Source: Bacteroidales bacterium (GTDB lineage: Bacteria > Bacteroidota > Bacteroidia > Bacteroidales > Marinilabiliaceae). From it: a DNA stretch of 64,000 nucleotides. A model generated the notes under the pieces. That model had not been told where the DNA came from. It was given only the letters and a program-made list of their open reading frames with translations, and searched no databases. Within the stretch, counting starts at the first letter, position 1, and every line of letters begins with the position of its first letter. This document shows, in pieces, positions 41,897 to 50,920 of the stretch. The DNA lies in contig QKJP01000060.1 in NCBI GenBank assembly GCA_003249255.1, positions 62,001 through 126,000 of the forward strand, written 5' to 3'. The position numbers and the translations under genes were made by a program.

Positions 41897-42656
41897 ATTG
41901 GGCAGATATAATAAAAACATCCGCCTTTCTAACTTTATAATCTTCCATTACATCAATCATATCTTTTGAAATTGTAGTCGAGTCATCCCATAAAACTATG
42001 TTCATTTTGTACTTGCTTCCATCAATAACTTGTTCAAGATATATGTATGGCGTGTGAAATTGCACTGTCTTTCCAGCTTGAATTATTTCCACTAACTTTT
42101 CTGTTTTACACTTACCTTGTTCTACAATTCTTAAAGTAGCCTCTTGATTGATTAATACTCTGTTGTTAAAATCTATTTCTGTTATTTCATCCAGTTCATA
42201 CGCTTTTAGATAAGCATTCAGAAAAGGAAGAATAGGTTTTAACGTATCCGGTTTCATTTGAAGGTCAAAAGTAACCCTGTGGCTTTGATTGTTTTTGGTT
42301 ATCTCAATCCATCCTGCACCTCCATCAGCACAATCCGGACAACCAATTACATCATCTAGTTCAATAAATGCTTCAAAATCTATTTTTTCCAGTAGAGCAT
42401 TCCAATACTCTGGGCTAATGTTTTCTTTTGCAGATTCATCCGGTAAAACATCTTGCATGTTCCAACCACTTTTGCTAAAGAAAATAGAATCTTTTTGAAT
42501 CGTCATGTTATGTGCGCAATAGCCTAAGCATTCTCCAAATGATGTTCCGTATTTTATGGATGAAATTGAATTTGCTTTAGAATTGTCTCCATTCTTTTTA
42601 CAGCTGCTGGTCATCAGAATTGCAGCTGTAATAATGCATAAGTAAATTGTCTTCAT
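41895..42656 (-). CDS. Lipoprotein of unknown function
   Basis: A 253-residue protein with a lipoprotein signal (ILMTSSC, lipid Cys at about 19). It has a GTSFGECLGYCAHNMTIQ segment and CPDCADGG in the middle, followed by WIEITKNNQSHRVTFDL and a DTLKPILPFLNAYLK helix. This pattern is common in small Bacteroidota lipoproteins, sometimes fused to a putative metal- or heme-related domain, but I know no function. It is convergent with the TolC-type gene and has no operon partner. Confidence 0.65.
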   Translation of the reverse strand: MKTIYLCIITAAILMTSSCKKNGDNSKANSISSIKYGTSFGECLGYCAHNMTIQKDSIFFSKSGWNMQDVLPDESAKENISPEYWNALLEKIDFEAFIELDDVIGCPDCADGGAGWIEITKNNQSHRVTFDLQMKPDTLKPILPFLNAYLKAYELDEITEIDFNNRVLINQEATLRIVEQGKCKTEKLVEIIQAGKTVQFHTPYIYLEQVIDGSKYKMNIVLWDDSTTISKDMIDVMEDYKVRKADVFIISAQ

Positions 42657-42756
42657 GGTTTTATTTTAATTGTTTTATTTCAACTCATCAATTGAATACA
42701 AATCAATTTCGTTATCCACCTATATTTTTTCATTAGGTCAGCATCTGAACAATTGT

Positions 42757-42764
42757 TATTTTTG
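42757..42764 (+). promoter_or_regulatory. Candidate -7 element upstream of tsaB
   Basis: TATTTTTG fits TAnnTTTG, 106 bases before the tsaB start. The spacing to the gene is long and no -33 element is clear. Confidence 0.3.
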
Positions 42765-42869
42765 TTTCCGGAAAAATCGATTTTGGATTTTTTGAGCAGA
42801 AGCACTTAGTTTGTTTATCTGTTATTAAAGTCGAATTTTCTGTTTTTGTAGTAAATAAAATATTAGATC

Positions 42870-43571
42870 ATGGCAAAAATTCTTTGTATTGAAACCTCCA
42901 CTTCGGTGTGTTCAGTGGCTTATTGTGAAGATGGAGATGTAGTGGCTTCAAAGGAATTGTTTAAAGTTAATTCCCATGCCAGTCACTTAACTTTGCTTAT
43001 TCAAGAATTATTTCAAGAAGCAAATGCTCCGGAATTAACTGATATTGATGCCATTGCCATAAGTAGTGGACCCGGGTCATATACGGGTTTACGAATTGGT
43101 GTTTCGACTGCCAAAGGTCTTTGTTATGGCTTAAACAAGCCCCTAATTGCCATCGATTCATTAACTATTTTGTCTTATCCAGTGATTTCTCAAAATAGTT
43201 TGTCTTCAGATATGCCAATTTTATTTTGCCCATTGATGGACGCTCGTCGCATGGAAGTTTATACCGCATTGTTTAATCCTCAATTGGAAAAAGTAGAAGA
43301 TGTATCTGCAAAGATTGTAGATGAAGATACTTTTGTATCTATTTTAGAAAGCAATAAAGTTGTTTTTTTCGGGAATGGAGCGGAGAAGTGTAGAGAGGTC
43401 ATCAATCATCCAAATGCCGAATTCTTAAACGATTGTCATCCTTTAGCTAAACATATTGGAGCTCTGGCAGAAGAAAAGTTCGCTCAGGGACAATTCGAAG
43501 ATGTTGCCTATTTCGAACCATTTTACCTAAAAGATTTTGTTGCAACTACTCCTAAGAAGAAGGTGATTTAA
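42870..43571 (+). CDS. tsaB: tRNA threonylcarbamoyladenosine biosynthesis protein TsaB
   Basis: A 233-residue ASKHA-fold protein. Typical TsaB features are the opening ILCIETSTSVCSVAYCEDGD, SHASHLTLLIQEL and the signature ISSGPGSYTGLRIGVSTAKG, followed by MDARRMEVYTAL. TsaB scaffolds TsaD (with TsaE) to place threonylcarbamoyl on A37 of ANN-decoding tRNAs. It stands alone, as it often does in Bacteroidota. Confidence 0.95.
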   Translation: MAKILCIETSTSVCSVAYCEDGDVVASKELFKVNSHASHLTLLIQELFQEANAPELTDIDAIAISSGPGSYTGLRIGVSTAKGLCYGLNKPLIAIDSLTILSYPVISQNSLSSDMPILFCPLMDARRMEVYTALFNPQLEKVEDVSAKIVDEDTFVSILESNKVVFFGNGAEKCREVINHPNAEFLNDCHPLAKHIGALAEEKFAQGQFEDVAYFEPFYLKDFVATTPKKKVI

Positions 43572-43973
43572 AAAAATAATGGACAGATGTGCTAATTAGT
43601 TAATGTGTAAATTAGCACTTTAGTCAATTCAAGGAGTTTCGACTGAATTCAAAGCTACATTTTGCAAGTCTTTTTAGCTCTTTTAGATTGTGTTTACAGC
43701 TATAAGATAAGCATCGAATAATTAGAGATTAATTTGCATATTGATACATTTGCAAATCAGCACATGATTGATTTCTATGCGCCAGGCACAACTAACAAAG
43801 CTGTAATTCCGCACTTGGTACAATATATTGCTAGCACATCAGATACTACCATCACCACACTTCCAACTTCCAGCCTCTAATATCTGTCTTCTCTTAAAAT
43901 AATAAGTGTGGCCTGATAATTGATTGTCTTAGAATAAGAAGAAAACTCATTGTTGAACTTAAATAAGACAATT
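43572..43973. other. Gene-free spacer before the DUF3108 gene
   Basis: It contains copies of the 'gatgtgctaattag / tgtgtaaattagcac' phrase (43584-43617) and 'taatttgcatattgatacat' with 'tttgcaaatcagcacatga' (43730-43765). No promoter, RNA or reading frame that I can support. Confidence 0.5.
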
Positions 43974-44783
43974 ATGATACGTTTTGCATTTTTATTTATT
44001 CTTGGTCTATCAAGTTCTTTTTTAGCAGCCTCCAAAGATGCGCAATCATTAGATACCATTCCTTTGTATACAATTACTTCTCATGAAGCATTCCAAAATG
44101 GAGAGGAATTGAACTTTTCATTAAACTACGGTTTTGTTAAAGGTGGTGAAGCTTGCTTAAGTGTAAAGGATGTTCAGTTAAATGGTCAAAGAGTACAGCA
44201 TGTTGTTGGTTTAGGGAAAACAGTAGGTTTGGCTGATGCTATTTATAAAGTAAGAGACCAGTACGAAAGCTATATTAATCCTACCAATGGATTACCTGTA
44301 AAATCAGTTCGCAATATTCAAGAAGGTAGGTATCGTTACTATAACGAAGTGTTATTTGACCATGATTCGTCTAAAGTTACCAGTCAAAAATCTGGCGATC
44401 ATTTTGTTCATCCTGATATTTTAGACATGGTATCTGCCATATATTTTGCACGTAATCACAAAATTAATGATGATCTGAAAGAAGGTGAGATTATTGAATT
44501 TATGACTTATTTCTCCGATAAACTTTTCCCTCTGCGTATTAGATATAAAGGTATTGAGACCATTAAAACCGATTTTGGGAAGGTTAAATGTTATGTTTTT
44601 TCGCCGGTTACTGAAGTTGGTCGGGTTTTTACTACCGAAGATGATGTTAAAGTATGGGTGACCAAAGATAAAAACCGTATTCCCATAAAAATTGAATTTG
44701 ATATTGTAGTAGGATCCTTTAAATGTGAATTGAGGTCTTATAAAGGTTTAAAACATCCATTTAGTAGCGTCGTTCGCCAATAA
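43974..44783 (+). CDS. DUF3108 family exported protein
   Basis: A 269-residue protein with a signal peptide (MIRFAFLFILGLSSSFLAAS). I start at the ATG at 43974, since the frame upstream has only a TTG. The body has the DUF3108 pattern (FQNGEELNFSLNYGFVKGGE near the start, DQYESYINPTNGLPVKSVRN, DILDMVSAIYFARN, then FSPVTEVGRVFTTEDDVKVW and KDKNRIPIKIEFDIVVGSFK). The family is periplasmic or outer-membrane associated and its function is not settled. Confidence 0.88.
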   Translation: MIRFAFLFILGLSSSFLAASKDAQSLDTIPLYTITSHEAFQNGEELNFSLNYGFVKGGEACLSVKDVQLNGQRVQHVVGLGKTVGLADAIYKVRDQYESYINPTNGLPVKSVRNIQEGRYRYYNEVLFDHDSSKVTSQKSGDHFVHPDILDMVSAIYFARNHKINDDLKEGEIIEFMTYFSDKLFPLRIRYKGIETIKTDFGKVKCYVFSPVTEVGRVFTTEDDVKVWVTKDKNRIPIKIEFDIVVGSFKCELRSYKGLKHPFSSVVRQ

Positions 44784-44944
44784 AAAAAGGCTCAGAAAAT
44801 AGTTTGATAGTCTTTGATACATGGAATGTCATTTGTTAAAGCACAACTAGCGAATTTTATCAAGGTAATTGTAGATCAGAAAAGCTGAAATTTCCTTGAT
44901 ATTTTTTATTGTTTCGTGTTCCTAATAGCTTTTTGGAGTAAAAT

Positions 44945-44963
44945 AAACAAAGGATCTTTGTTT
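44945..44963 (+). terminator. Weak hairpin, possible terminator for the DUF3108 gene
   Basis: AAACAAAG-GAT-CTTTGTTT is a perfect 8-bp stem followed by a T-rich run (tttcttgttttttgttg). It is 160 bases after the stop codon. Otherwise the 44784-45186 gap shows only the efp promoter. Confidence 0.35.
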
Positions 44964-45137
44964 CTTGTTTTTTGTTGTTAAGTTGTAGATTGTCAGTGTT
45001 TTGATTTGTGTTTTTTTTGAGTTTGTTCAGGTGTGCAATGAAAACTTTGCCCGGAGTTGATTCTTTAAGTTTAACCCTTTACCGGTGGAAATATTCTGAA
45101 ATCTGAATCTTTATTTTTTCGTTCGAGCCATTTACAT

Positions 45138-45145
45138 TACTTTTG
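45138..45145 (+). promoter_or_regulatory. -7 element for efp
   Basis: TACTTTTG fits TAnnTTTG exactly, 42 bases before the efp start. The -33 region is T-rich without a clean TTTG. Confidence 0.45.
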
Positions 45146-45186
45146 GTGCGATTTTAGAATAATATAATAAGTAGAATTTCAATATT

Positions 45187-45756
45187 ATGGCAACTACCGC
45201 TGATTTTAGAAATGGGATGTGTATTGAATACAACGGGCAATTGTGGTTCATTGTTAATTTTCAGCACGTAAAACCTGGTAAAGGTGCAGCTTTTGTACGT
45301 ACAAAGTTGAAGAATGTATCAACCGGTAAAGTATTAGAAAATACTTTTAATGCAGGAGTAAAAGTTACAGAGGCTCGTGTAGAACGTCGCCCACACCAAT
45401 TCCTTTTTAACGATGATATGGGATATCATTTCATGAACATGGAATCTTATGAGCAAACTCCTCTTGCAAAGGAAATCATTGATACTCCTGAGTTATTAGC
45501 TGAAGGGATGGAAGTGGAAGTGGTTTATCATGCAGATACTGAAACAGCTTTAATGGTGAATTTACCAAATTTTGTTTCTTTTGAAGTGACTTATACTGAG
45601 CCTGGTGTACGTGGAGATACGTCTTCTACCAACTCTTTAAAACCTGCAACTGTTGAAACCGGTGCTACCATTATGGTTCCTTTATTTGTGAATACAGGTG
45701 ATAAGATCAAAATCGACACCAGGGATTCTTCCTATGTTGAGCGTGTAAAAGAATAG
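45187..45756 (+). CDS. efp: Translation elongation factor P
   Basis: A 189-residue EF-P with all three OB/KOW-like domains. The domain I loop that reaches the peptidyl-transferase centre reads [14 protein letters not shown], and domain III ends [22 protein letters not shown] rescues ribosomes stalled at polyproline stretches. The loop Lys is present; whether it is modified (EpmA type or otherwise) cannot be told here, and no modification gene is nearby. Confidence 0.97.
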   Translation: MATTADFRNGMCIEYNGQLWFIVNFQHVKPGKGAAFVRTKLKNVSTGKVLENTFNAGVKVTEARVERRPHQFLFNDDMGYHFMNMESYEQTPLAKEIIDTPELLAEGMEVEVVYHADTETALMVNLPNFVSFEVTYTEPGVRGDTSSTNSLKPATVETGATIMVPLFVNTGDKIKIDTRDSSYVERVKE

Positions 45757-45774
45757 ACACAAAATTAGATATTG

Positions 45775-45822
45775 CCCTGTAATGCTATGGTTTATAATCA
45801 TATTGTTACAGGGTTTGTGTTT
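45775..45822 (+). terminator. Terminator after efp
   Basis: CCCTGTAA (45775-45782) and TTACAGGG (45806-45813) form the stem, and tttgtgttttt follows. Confidence 0.6.
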
Positions 45823-45889
45823 TTAAGCACATCAGGTGACAACTCTCCATTTTTTTTATACCTTAGTTGTATTCCAACAAAAGATTTGA

Positions 45890-47122
45890 ATGGTAACGCA
45901 TATTAAAAAAAGACGGCTACGTATTTATAAGGATCGATTAAACATCATTCTTGATATTGCACAAACCATCAATCAGGATCATTCCATCGAAGATTTATTG
46001 TCCGAATTTGAGATCTTACTTCGCGAAGAACTTGAAGTTGGAAAAATATTGGTATTTACCAGCGCTGATAATAAATGGCATAACCTCTTAGTTTCCGGAG
46101 TACCAGTAACCGAAGCTGCAAAGATAAATGTAGAAGAACATCTTTTAAAGTATAAGGGAATTGAAAATATTACCATGGAACATCCACCTTGTTTAAAAGG
46201 ATTTGATGCGGTAATTCCCTTGTATCACAGATATCGTGCAATTGGTTTTATTTTAATAGGTGATGTTGAGGAAGAGCATCAAGGAATCAGTCCTACGATA
46301 AAACATTTAAAACTGATTCAGATTATTTCAAATCTAATCATTGTATTTATCGAAAATAAACGAATGCAAAATGCCTTGTTAGAGCAGCAAGCTTTGCAAC
46401 GTGAGTTGGAATTGGCATCTCGTATACAGCAGCAGTTAGTTCCCAGTGTTGAGCAGTTACCTCAAAGTACCAAGTTTAAAATACGCTCGATTTACCATCC
46501 TCACTTAGGTGTAGGCGGAGATTATTACGATGCCTTTATGTTATCTCGTAATACGGTTGGTTTTTGCGTGGCAGATGTATCCGGTAAAGGGATTTCTGCA
46601 GCCATCTTAATGTCTAATTTTCAAGCAGTAATGCGGACTTTGTTCACGGCACGGGTGAACCTTAAGACATTGATACACCAATTGAATGCGCGTGTGAATG
46701 AAAGTGCTAACAATGAGAAGTTTATTACTTTGTTTATTGGGCGATATAATTTATTAACCCGACGAATGTCTTATGTAAATGCAGGTCATCTTCCTCCTTT
46801 GTTGTACGATAAAAATCGGAAACATTTATTATCCTTAGAAAAAGGTTCCATTGGTTTAGGAATGCTCGATTTTATTCCTACCGTAGAAGTTGGTCGGGTA
46901 AGAGTACGTAAAGGTGCTAAACTCTTGGCTTTTACCGATGGAATAGTCGAACTAGATGATGGTAGTCAGGTTGAATCCGGGACAGAGGATATTGAAAGAA
47001 TATTGGCAAACTCCAATTCTTTGGATGAAAATTTTGAAGAGTTAAATGTTGAAGTAGATGCGCTCTTGGAAAAAGGCTCTGTATTTGATGATATTTCTTT
47101 GTTAGGAATGGAGTTTATGTAA
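45890..47122 (+). CDS. SpoIIE/RsbU-type PP2C serine phosphatase with N-terminal GAF-like domain
   Basis: A 410-residue cytoplasmic protein. A GAF-like sensing region (about 15-165) is followed by a helical linker (LEQQALQRELELASRIQQQL) and a SpoIIE PP2C domain. Metal-binding and core motifs are intact: GGDYYDAF, FCVADVSGKGISAAILM, FITLFIGRYN, YVNAGHLPPLL and AFTDGIVELDD. Such phosphatases usually dephosphorylate anti-anti-sigma or STAS proteins; no partner is in this window. Its stop overlaps the convergent response-regulator stop by eight bases. Confidence 0.93.
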   Translation: MVTHIKKRRLRIYKDRLNIILDIAQTINQDHSIEDLLSEFEILLREELEVGKILVFTSADNKWHNLLVSGVPVTEAAKINVEEHLLKYKGIENITMEHPPCLKGFDAVIPLYHRYRAIGFILIGDVEEEHQGISPTIKHLKLIQIISNLIIVFIENKRMQNALLEQQALQRELELASRIQQQLVPSVEQLPQSTKFKIRSIYHPHLGVGGDYYDAFMLSRNTVGFCVADVSGKGISAAILMSNFQAVMRTLFTARVNLKTLIHQLNARVNESANNEKFITLFIGRYNLLTRRMSYVNAGHLPPLLYDKNRKHLLSLEKGSIGLGMLDFIPTVEVGRVRVRKGAKLLAFTDGIVELDDGSQVESGTEDIERILANSNSLDENFEELNVEVDALLEKGSVFDDISLLGMEFM

Positions 47123-47810
47123 CATTTAAAACAAATCCTACTTTAGGAACATTTTCGATTTGGATGCGGGTGTCTCCGGCAAGATATTTGCGAAGCTTCG
47201 CAATAAAAACATCCAGACTTCTTCCATTAAAATAATCATTCTCTCCCCAAATTGCGATAAGGATATCCTCCCTTTTAATCAAAGTGTTTTTATTTAAGCA
47301 TAAGTATTTTAATACTTCGTTTTCTTTAGCCGTCAGTCTGCGAGGTTCATGGTTTGGATGTGTTAGTAATTGGTTATTATAATCAAAAGAAAAACGCCCT
47401 ATTTTAAAGTCAGTTATTTCTGTATGTAGTGTTTCATAGTTTTTGATCCGGTGTAAAATTGCCTCGATGCGGCATAAAAGTTCATCTTCATCAAAAGGTT
47501 TTGTGATGTAATCATCAACTCCTAATCGAAATCCTTTGATTTTATCCTCTTTCATGGCTCGGGCTGTTAAAAAGATGATGGGAACTTGTTTGTCCTCGGC
47601 ACGAATTTTTTCTGCAATCGAAAATCCGTCAATACCGGGTAGCATTACATCTAAAATACAGAAGTTGTATTTTCCGGATTTAAATGCTTTTAAGCCGCTA
47701 TTGCCATCTTTATAAAGTTTAACATCATAACCGTTTGATTCCAAAAAGTCTACGAGAAGGAAGCCCATGCTTGTATCATCTTCCACAAAAAGGATTTTCG
47801 TATCGTTCAT
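47115..47810 (-). CDS. OmpR/PhoB-type response regulator (RprY-like)
   Basis: A 231-residue regulator. The receiver (about 1-120) has FVEDD, the phospho-Asp in CILDVMLPGIDG, IIFLTAR and DDYITKPF. The winged-helix effector (about 135-231) has LTAKENEVLKYLCLNKNTLI and SLDVFIAKLRKYL. The sequence layout is close to RprY of Bacteroides, though that is pattern recognition only. It is encoded 7 bases after the sensor kinase and is convergent with the phosphatase gene. The small Cys-rich exported protein divergent from the kinase is a possible target. Confidence 0.92.
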   Translation of the reverse strand: MNDTKILFVEDDTSMGFLLVDFLESNGYDVKLYKDGNSGLKAFKSGKYNFCILDVMLPGIDGFSIAEKIRAEDKQVPIIFLTARAMKEDKIKGFRLGVDDYITKPFDEDELLCRIEAILHRIKNYETLHTEITDFKIGRFSFDYNNQLLTHPNHEPRRLTAKENEVLKYLCLNKNTLIKREDILIAIWGENDYFNGRSLDVFIAKLRKYLAGDTRIQIENVPKVGFVLNVT

Positions 47811-47817
47811 AGTCAGT

Positions 47818-49053
47818 TTATTGATTCAGAGGTAAAGTTATACTAAATGTAGTGCCTTTATTTAATTCGCTCTTTACCTTTATTTTGCCTTTGTGATTTT
47901 CAATAACTTGTTTGACGTATGCTAACCCTATTCCAAAACCTTTAATGTTATGAATATCACCTGTGTTAACTCTGTAATACAGATCGAAAATATGCGGAAG
48001 ATTAGCTGATGATATACCAATTCCTAGATCTGATACTTCAATTTCTATTTGATCTTTATTTTTTTTGATGGAGATGTTGATGTTAGGTTTTTCTTTTGAG
48101 TATTTAATGGCGTTGTCTACTAAGTTGTTAAAAACGTTAAATAGTTGATTGTTATACGTTTGTGTGTATAGAGGATAAGGGTAATTGTGCACTTTTATTT
48201 CACCTTTCAACTCATTTATGCGGTACGAAAATTCATTGGAAATATCTGTTATTAATTTATTTATTTCTAGGGGTTTACTTTTAGTATTTAATTGATCACA
48301 ACTCAGGTTTAGTACATTATTCACATGGCTTTGAATTTTCTCGTATTCGTTTTTTATGATTTGAGTGTATTCCGGTGTTTTATTCGACCCATTATTTTTA
48401 GTGATCAGGCTATTGGCCAGTTTAATGTTTGCCAAAGGTGTTTGAAGTTCATGTAGCATGTTATTTACAAAAGCTGTGGTGCGTTCCATTTGAATGCGTC
48501 TTTGTTTGCTTTGTTTTAAAAGAAAAAGAAAGGCCCAAACAACAAATAAAATAATGAGTATGGAAATAATAAATGTACCAGTCATTTCGGCCATTAAGAA
48601 ACGATTTCTGTCTGGGAACTGCAGCCTTATTTTAATGCCGGATTGTTCCAATAGTCCATTTAAAGTTTGTTGATAACATTTTGTTCCAAAGAGACCGGAG
48701 GCATTTTCGGGATTTGAAGTTTCCGAAATGGTAAACTTGAAATTCGATGGTAAATTGTAGATTTCTAAATTTGATCGGATGATGGAATCTAATTTTTCGC
48801 GGTGTTTTATCCGTTCTAAAGCAGCGCATGTTTTTCCGCATAGGTAATTGTTGATGCTGGTATTTATTTGGATTTGACGACCTATTTCATCACGCGAATC
48901 TTTAAGAGCCATTACTACCCTGTGGTTAAAGTTTTGTTCGGCAATCCTGGCAGTTCTAATGCTAGAAAGCACTTGAATAAACAATAATCCACTTAGTGCT
49001 AAAAATGTAATGGTGGTTAATAAGATAAACTTACACTGCTTTCCGTTCTTCAT
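47818..49053 (-). CDS. Sensor histidine kinase (RprX-like)
   Basis: A 411-residue kinase with an N-terminal membrane helix (about 8-30), a periplasmic domain (about 31-155) containing a CGKTC pair and one further Cys, a second helix (about 157-182), HisKA with H-box NNMLHELQTPLANIKLA, and HATPase (N-box LVDNAIKYS, G1 DLGIGIS, G2 KGFGIGLAYVK). The periplasmic Cys residues could sense redox state or metal. It heads an operon with the OmpR-type regulator and is divergent from a Cys/Lys-rich exported protein. Confidence 0.92.
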   Translation of the reverse strand: MKNGKQCKFILLTTITFLALSGLLFIQVLSSIRTARIAEQNFNHRVVMALKDSRDEIGRQIQINTSINNYLCGKTCAALERIKHREKLDSIIRSNLEIYNLPSNFKFTISETSNPENASGLFGTKCYQQTLNGLLEQSGIKIRLQFPDRNRFLMAEMTGTFIISILIILFVVWAFLFLLKQSKQRRIQMERTTAFVNNMLHELQTPLANIKLANSLITKNNGSNKTPEYTQIIKNEYEKIQSHVNNVLNLSCDQLNTKSKPLEINKLITDISNEFSYRINELKGEIKVHNYPYPLYTQTYNNQLFNVFNNLVDNAIKYSKEKPNINISIKKNKDQIEIEVSDLGIGISSANLPHIFDLYYRVNTGDIHNIKGFGIGLAYVKQVIENHKGKIKVKSELNKGTTFSITLPLNQ

Positions 49054-49148
49054 ACTACTTTGCGTTATCTACATTGCAAAAATAGTAAGAAATGGTGCAC
49101 TTGATAAAATATTAACAAGTCGTTAACAGCGATTAACAGGTAAATAAC

Positions 49149-49178
49149 TTGGATGTTAGATGAAACCTTTTACATTTG
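49149..49178 (+). promoter_or_regulatory. Promoter of the Cys/Lys-rich exported protein
   Basis: TTG at 49149-49151 and TACATTTG at 49171-49178 are spaced by 19 bases, a good match to -33/-7. They lie 42 bases before the start codon. 'ttaacaagtcgttaacagcgattaac' just upstream repeats the 'gttaac' motif and may hold a regulator site. Confidence 0.6.
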
Positions 49179-49219
49179 AATTGTTTTTAATTTATATACG
49201 AATCAAAAAATAAGAAATC

Positions 49220-49408
49220 ATGAAAAAGTTAATCTTACCATTTTTATTTGCATTTAGCTTAGCTATGGTTGCACCTGCTGCTACTACTATCGACGAGCCT
49301 CAAAAAACTGAGAAATCCGAGGATAAGAAATGTTGCAAAAAAGAAAAGGCAGATTGTGCAGAGAAAAAAGAATGCTGTAAAAAGAAAGAATCTTGTGATA
49401 AGAAATAA
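49220..49408 (+). CDS. Small exported Cys/Lys-rich protein
   Basis: A 62-residue protein with a Sec signal peptide (residues 1-20, ending APAA). The mature part is about 40 residues of Lys, Glu, Asp and Cys: KKCCKKEKADCAEKKECCKK and KESC. It has six Cys in CC and C pairs at regular spacing. This suggests metal binding or redox buffering in the periplasm. It is divergent from the sensor kinase with periplasmic Cys residues, has a good promoter and a strong terminator, and so forms a single-gene transcript. I do not know a named family. Confidence 0.7.
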   Translation: MKKLILPFLFAFSLAMVAPAATTIDEPQKTEKSEDKKCCKKEKADCAEKKECCKKKESCDKK

Positions 49409-49416
49409 TTCTTGCC

Positions 49417-49451
49417 AAAGAGCTTAGTTTCATTGACTAAGCTCTTTTTTT
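49417..49451 (+). terminator. Terminator after the Cys/Lys-rich protein
   Basis: aaagagcttagt (49417-49428) and actaagctcttt (49436-49447) with a 7-base loop and a T-run. Confidence 0.85.
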
Positions 49452-49507
49452 GCCTTCCATTTTCGTTTTGCTTTAATTTATTTACCAACTATTAACTTAA
49501 TTTTTTT

Positions 49508-50239
49508 ATGAAAAGGTTAAGCCTGGCATTGTTATGCTCTTTTTTATCTTGTTTAGCAGTTATTTCCCAAAGTAGTACAGTTCCTATATTTGAGAGTACA
49601 ACAGGAATTAATGATGTGATTTTTAAGGATACTACCTATAGCAAGAATAATATTGGTTGTGCGTTTCTGTTGATTCATCAAAGTGATACTTTTGCCATTG
49701 CAGCAAAGCATACATTGGCTGTGGCTCATCACCCAAAGATGAAAACGACAAATTTTGAAGGAACTCTGGAAGGATGGAGGATATATCCGCGTCATCATCC
49801 GGGAAACTATGTTTTATGTGAGGAGTTGTTAAATACAGATAAATTAGACTCAGTGAATTTTAGGTATATAGGGCGCAATTGGTATAGTTATAATGATTAT
49901 TTGATTTTTAAAATAAAAGAAAATCAATCTGATTTAAATCCTTTAAGAATAAGAACAACTCCTATAAGAAAAGGGGAAAAACTATATGCATTAGGATGGA
50001 CCTATTGGGATGTAGAAGGAAGCCAAAGAATTTATGAGTTTTCGTATGAGAAAACGAGGGGTACAATGTTATTACTCAACTGTATAAATGCACCCGCGAA
50101 TGGCGGAGGTTTAAGTGGATCACCCGTTGTAGATGAAAATGGAAATTTAGTTGCCATAGTATCTGGAGCTGGAGCGGATGAGAATAGAGATGATTATCTT
50201 AGTGTATGCAGTGTTGAATATCTAAACGGTTTTTTTTGA
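49508..50239 (+). CDS. Exported trypsin-like serine protease
   Basis: A 243-residue protein with a signal peptide (MKRLSLALLCSFLSCLAVIS). The chymotrypsin-fold catalytic residues can be placed: H68 in AIAAKHTLA, D130 in YNDYLIF and S203 in GGLSGSPVVDENG. The core is small compared with DegP/HtrA proteins and has no PDZ domain. It may be secreted to the periplasm or surface; no T9SS tail is seen. It stands alone downstream of a terminator. Confidence 0.75.
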   Translation: MKRLSLALLCSFLSCLAVISQSSTVPIFESTTGINDVIFKDTTYSKNNIGCAFLLIHQSDTFAIAAKHTLAVAHHPKMKTTNFEGTLEGWRIYPRHHPGNYVLCEELLNTDKLDSVNFRYIGRNWYSYNDYLIFKIKENQSDLNPLRIRTTPIRKGEKLYALGWTYWDVEGSQRIYEFSYEKTRGTMLLLNCINAPANGGGLSGSPVVDENGNLVAIVSGAGADENRDDYLSVCSVEYLNGFF

Positions 50240-50423
50240 GTCTTATTACAGAGCTTTAACAAATAAGTATTAGCTAAAATTGGAATTGTTGGTGGTGGTT
50301 TAACCTTTTGAATAAAATGAAGGAAGTTTTCTGTGAGAGACTAAAAAGGGTTATTGAGGTCAGTAGCTAATACATACATCTCTGCATAAATCTAAAAAAA
50401 AAGGCCCCAAAGTTGGCGATATC

Positions 50424-50516
50424 CCAAAGCCTAGCCTGTAAGGACTAGGATATTATCAGGTATTTTATTTAAGCGCCATGATATTCATAGCCCTTCAGGC
50501 TATGCATAATGACGCC
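50424..50516 (+). repeat. Long imperfect hairpins in the 484-base gap before rpmF
   Basis: First hairpin: ctagcctgtaaggactag (50431-50448), inside ATATCC...GGATAT. Second: gcgccatgatattcatagcc (50473-50492) pairs with ggctatgcataatgacgcc (50498-50516). This is a diverged member of the palindromic family (copy G) or a separate element. No gene or RNA was recognised in the rest of the gap. Confidence 0.5.
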
Positions 50517-50667
50517 GCATGTTTGATGGTAACGTAAGCTTACTATTGATAAGTAATTAACTACTTATCTCTAAAGAGTTAATTCTGTCTCTTCAAATCT
50601 TTGAGTTTGATTCTTATTAAGCGATAGTAGGAGTTAAACAAATGTGCTCCATGTATTTTTTACAAAC

Positions 50668-50702
50668 AAAAAATGCCTCCGAATGTACGGAGGCATTTTT
50701 TT
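50668..50702. terminator. Bidirectional terminator after rpmF
   Basis: aaaaaatgcctccg (50668-50681) and cggaggcatttttt (50688-50701) with a 6-base loop. It ends the minus-strand L32 operon. Confidence 0.85.
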
Positions 50703-50723
50703 ATTGAAATTAATCAATAAAAA

Positions 50724-50909
50724 TTAAGCTGTAACTTCTTTTTCAACAGCTAATTTACCACGGTAGTAACCACATTCACCACATACAGTGTGTAGTTTTA
50801 CTGTAGCACCGCAGTTTGAACATACTCCTAATGCAGGTGCAACTGCTTTGTAGTGTGTTCTTCTTTTGTCGCGACGCGTTTTCGACGTCTTTCGTTTAGG
50901 ATGTGCCAT
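50724..50909 (-). CDS. rpmF: 50S ribosomal protein L32
   Basis: A 61-residue protein of the L32 family: MAHPKRKTSKTRRDKRRTHY at the start and the zinc-ribbon Cys pairs in CSNCG and CGECG. It is encoded 11 bases after a DUF177 gene, the usual pairing, and ends at a strong terminator. Confidence 0.97.
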   Translation of the reverse strand: MAHPKRKTSKTRRDKRRTHYKAVAPALGVCSNCGATVKLHTVCGECGYYRGKLAVEKEVTA

Positions 50910-50920
50910 TTTAAAATATA

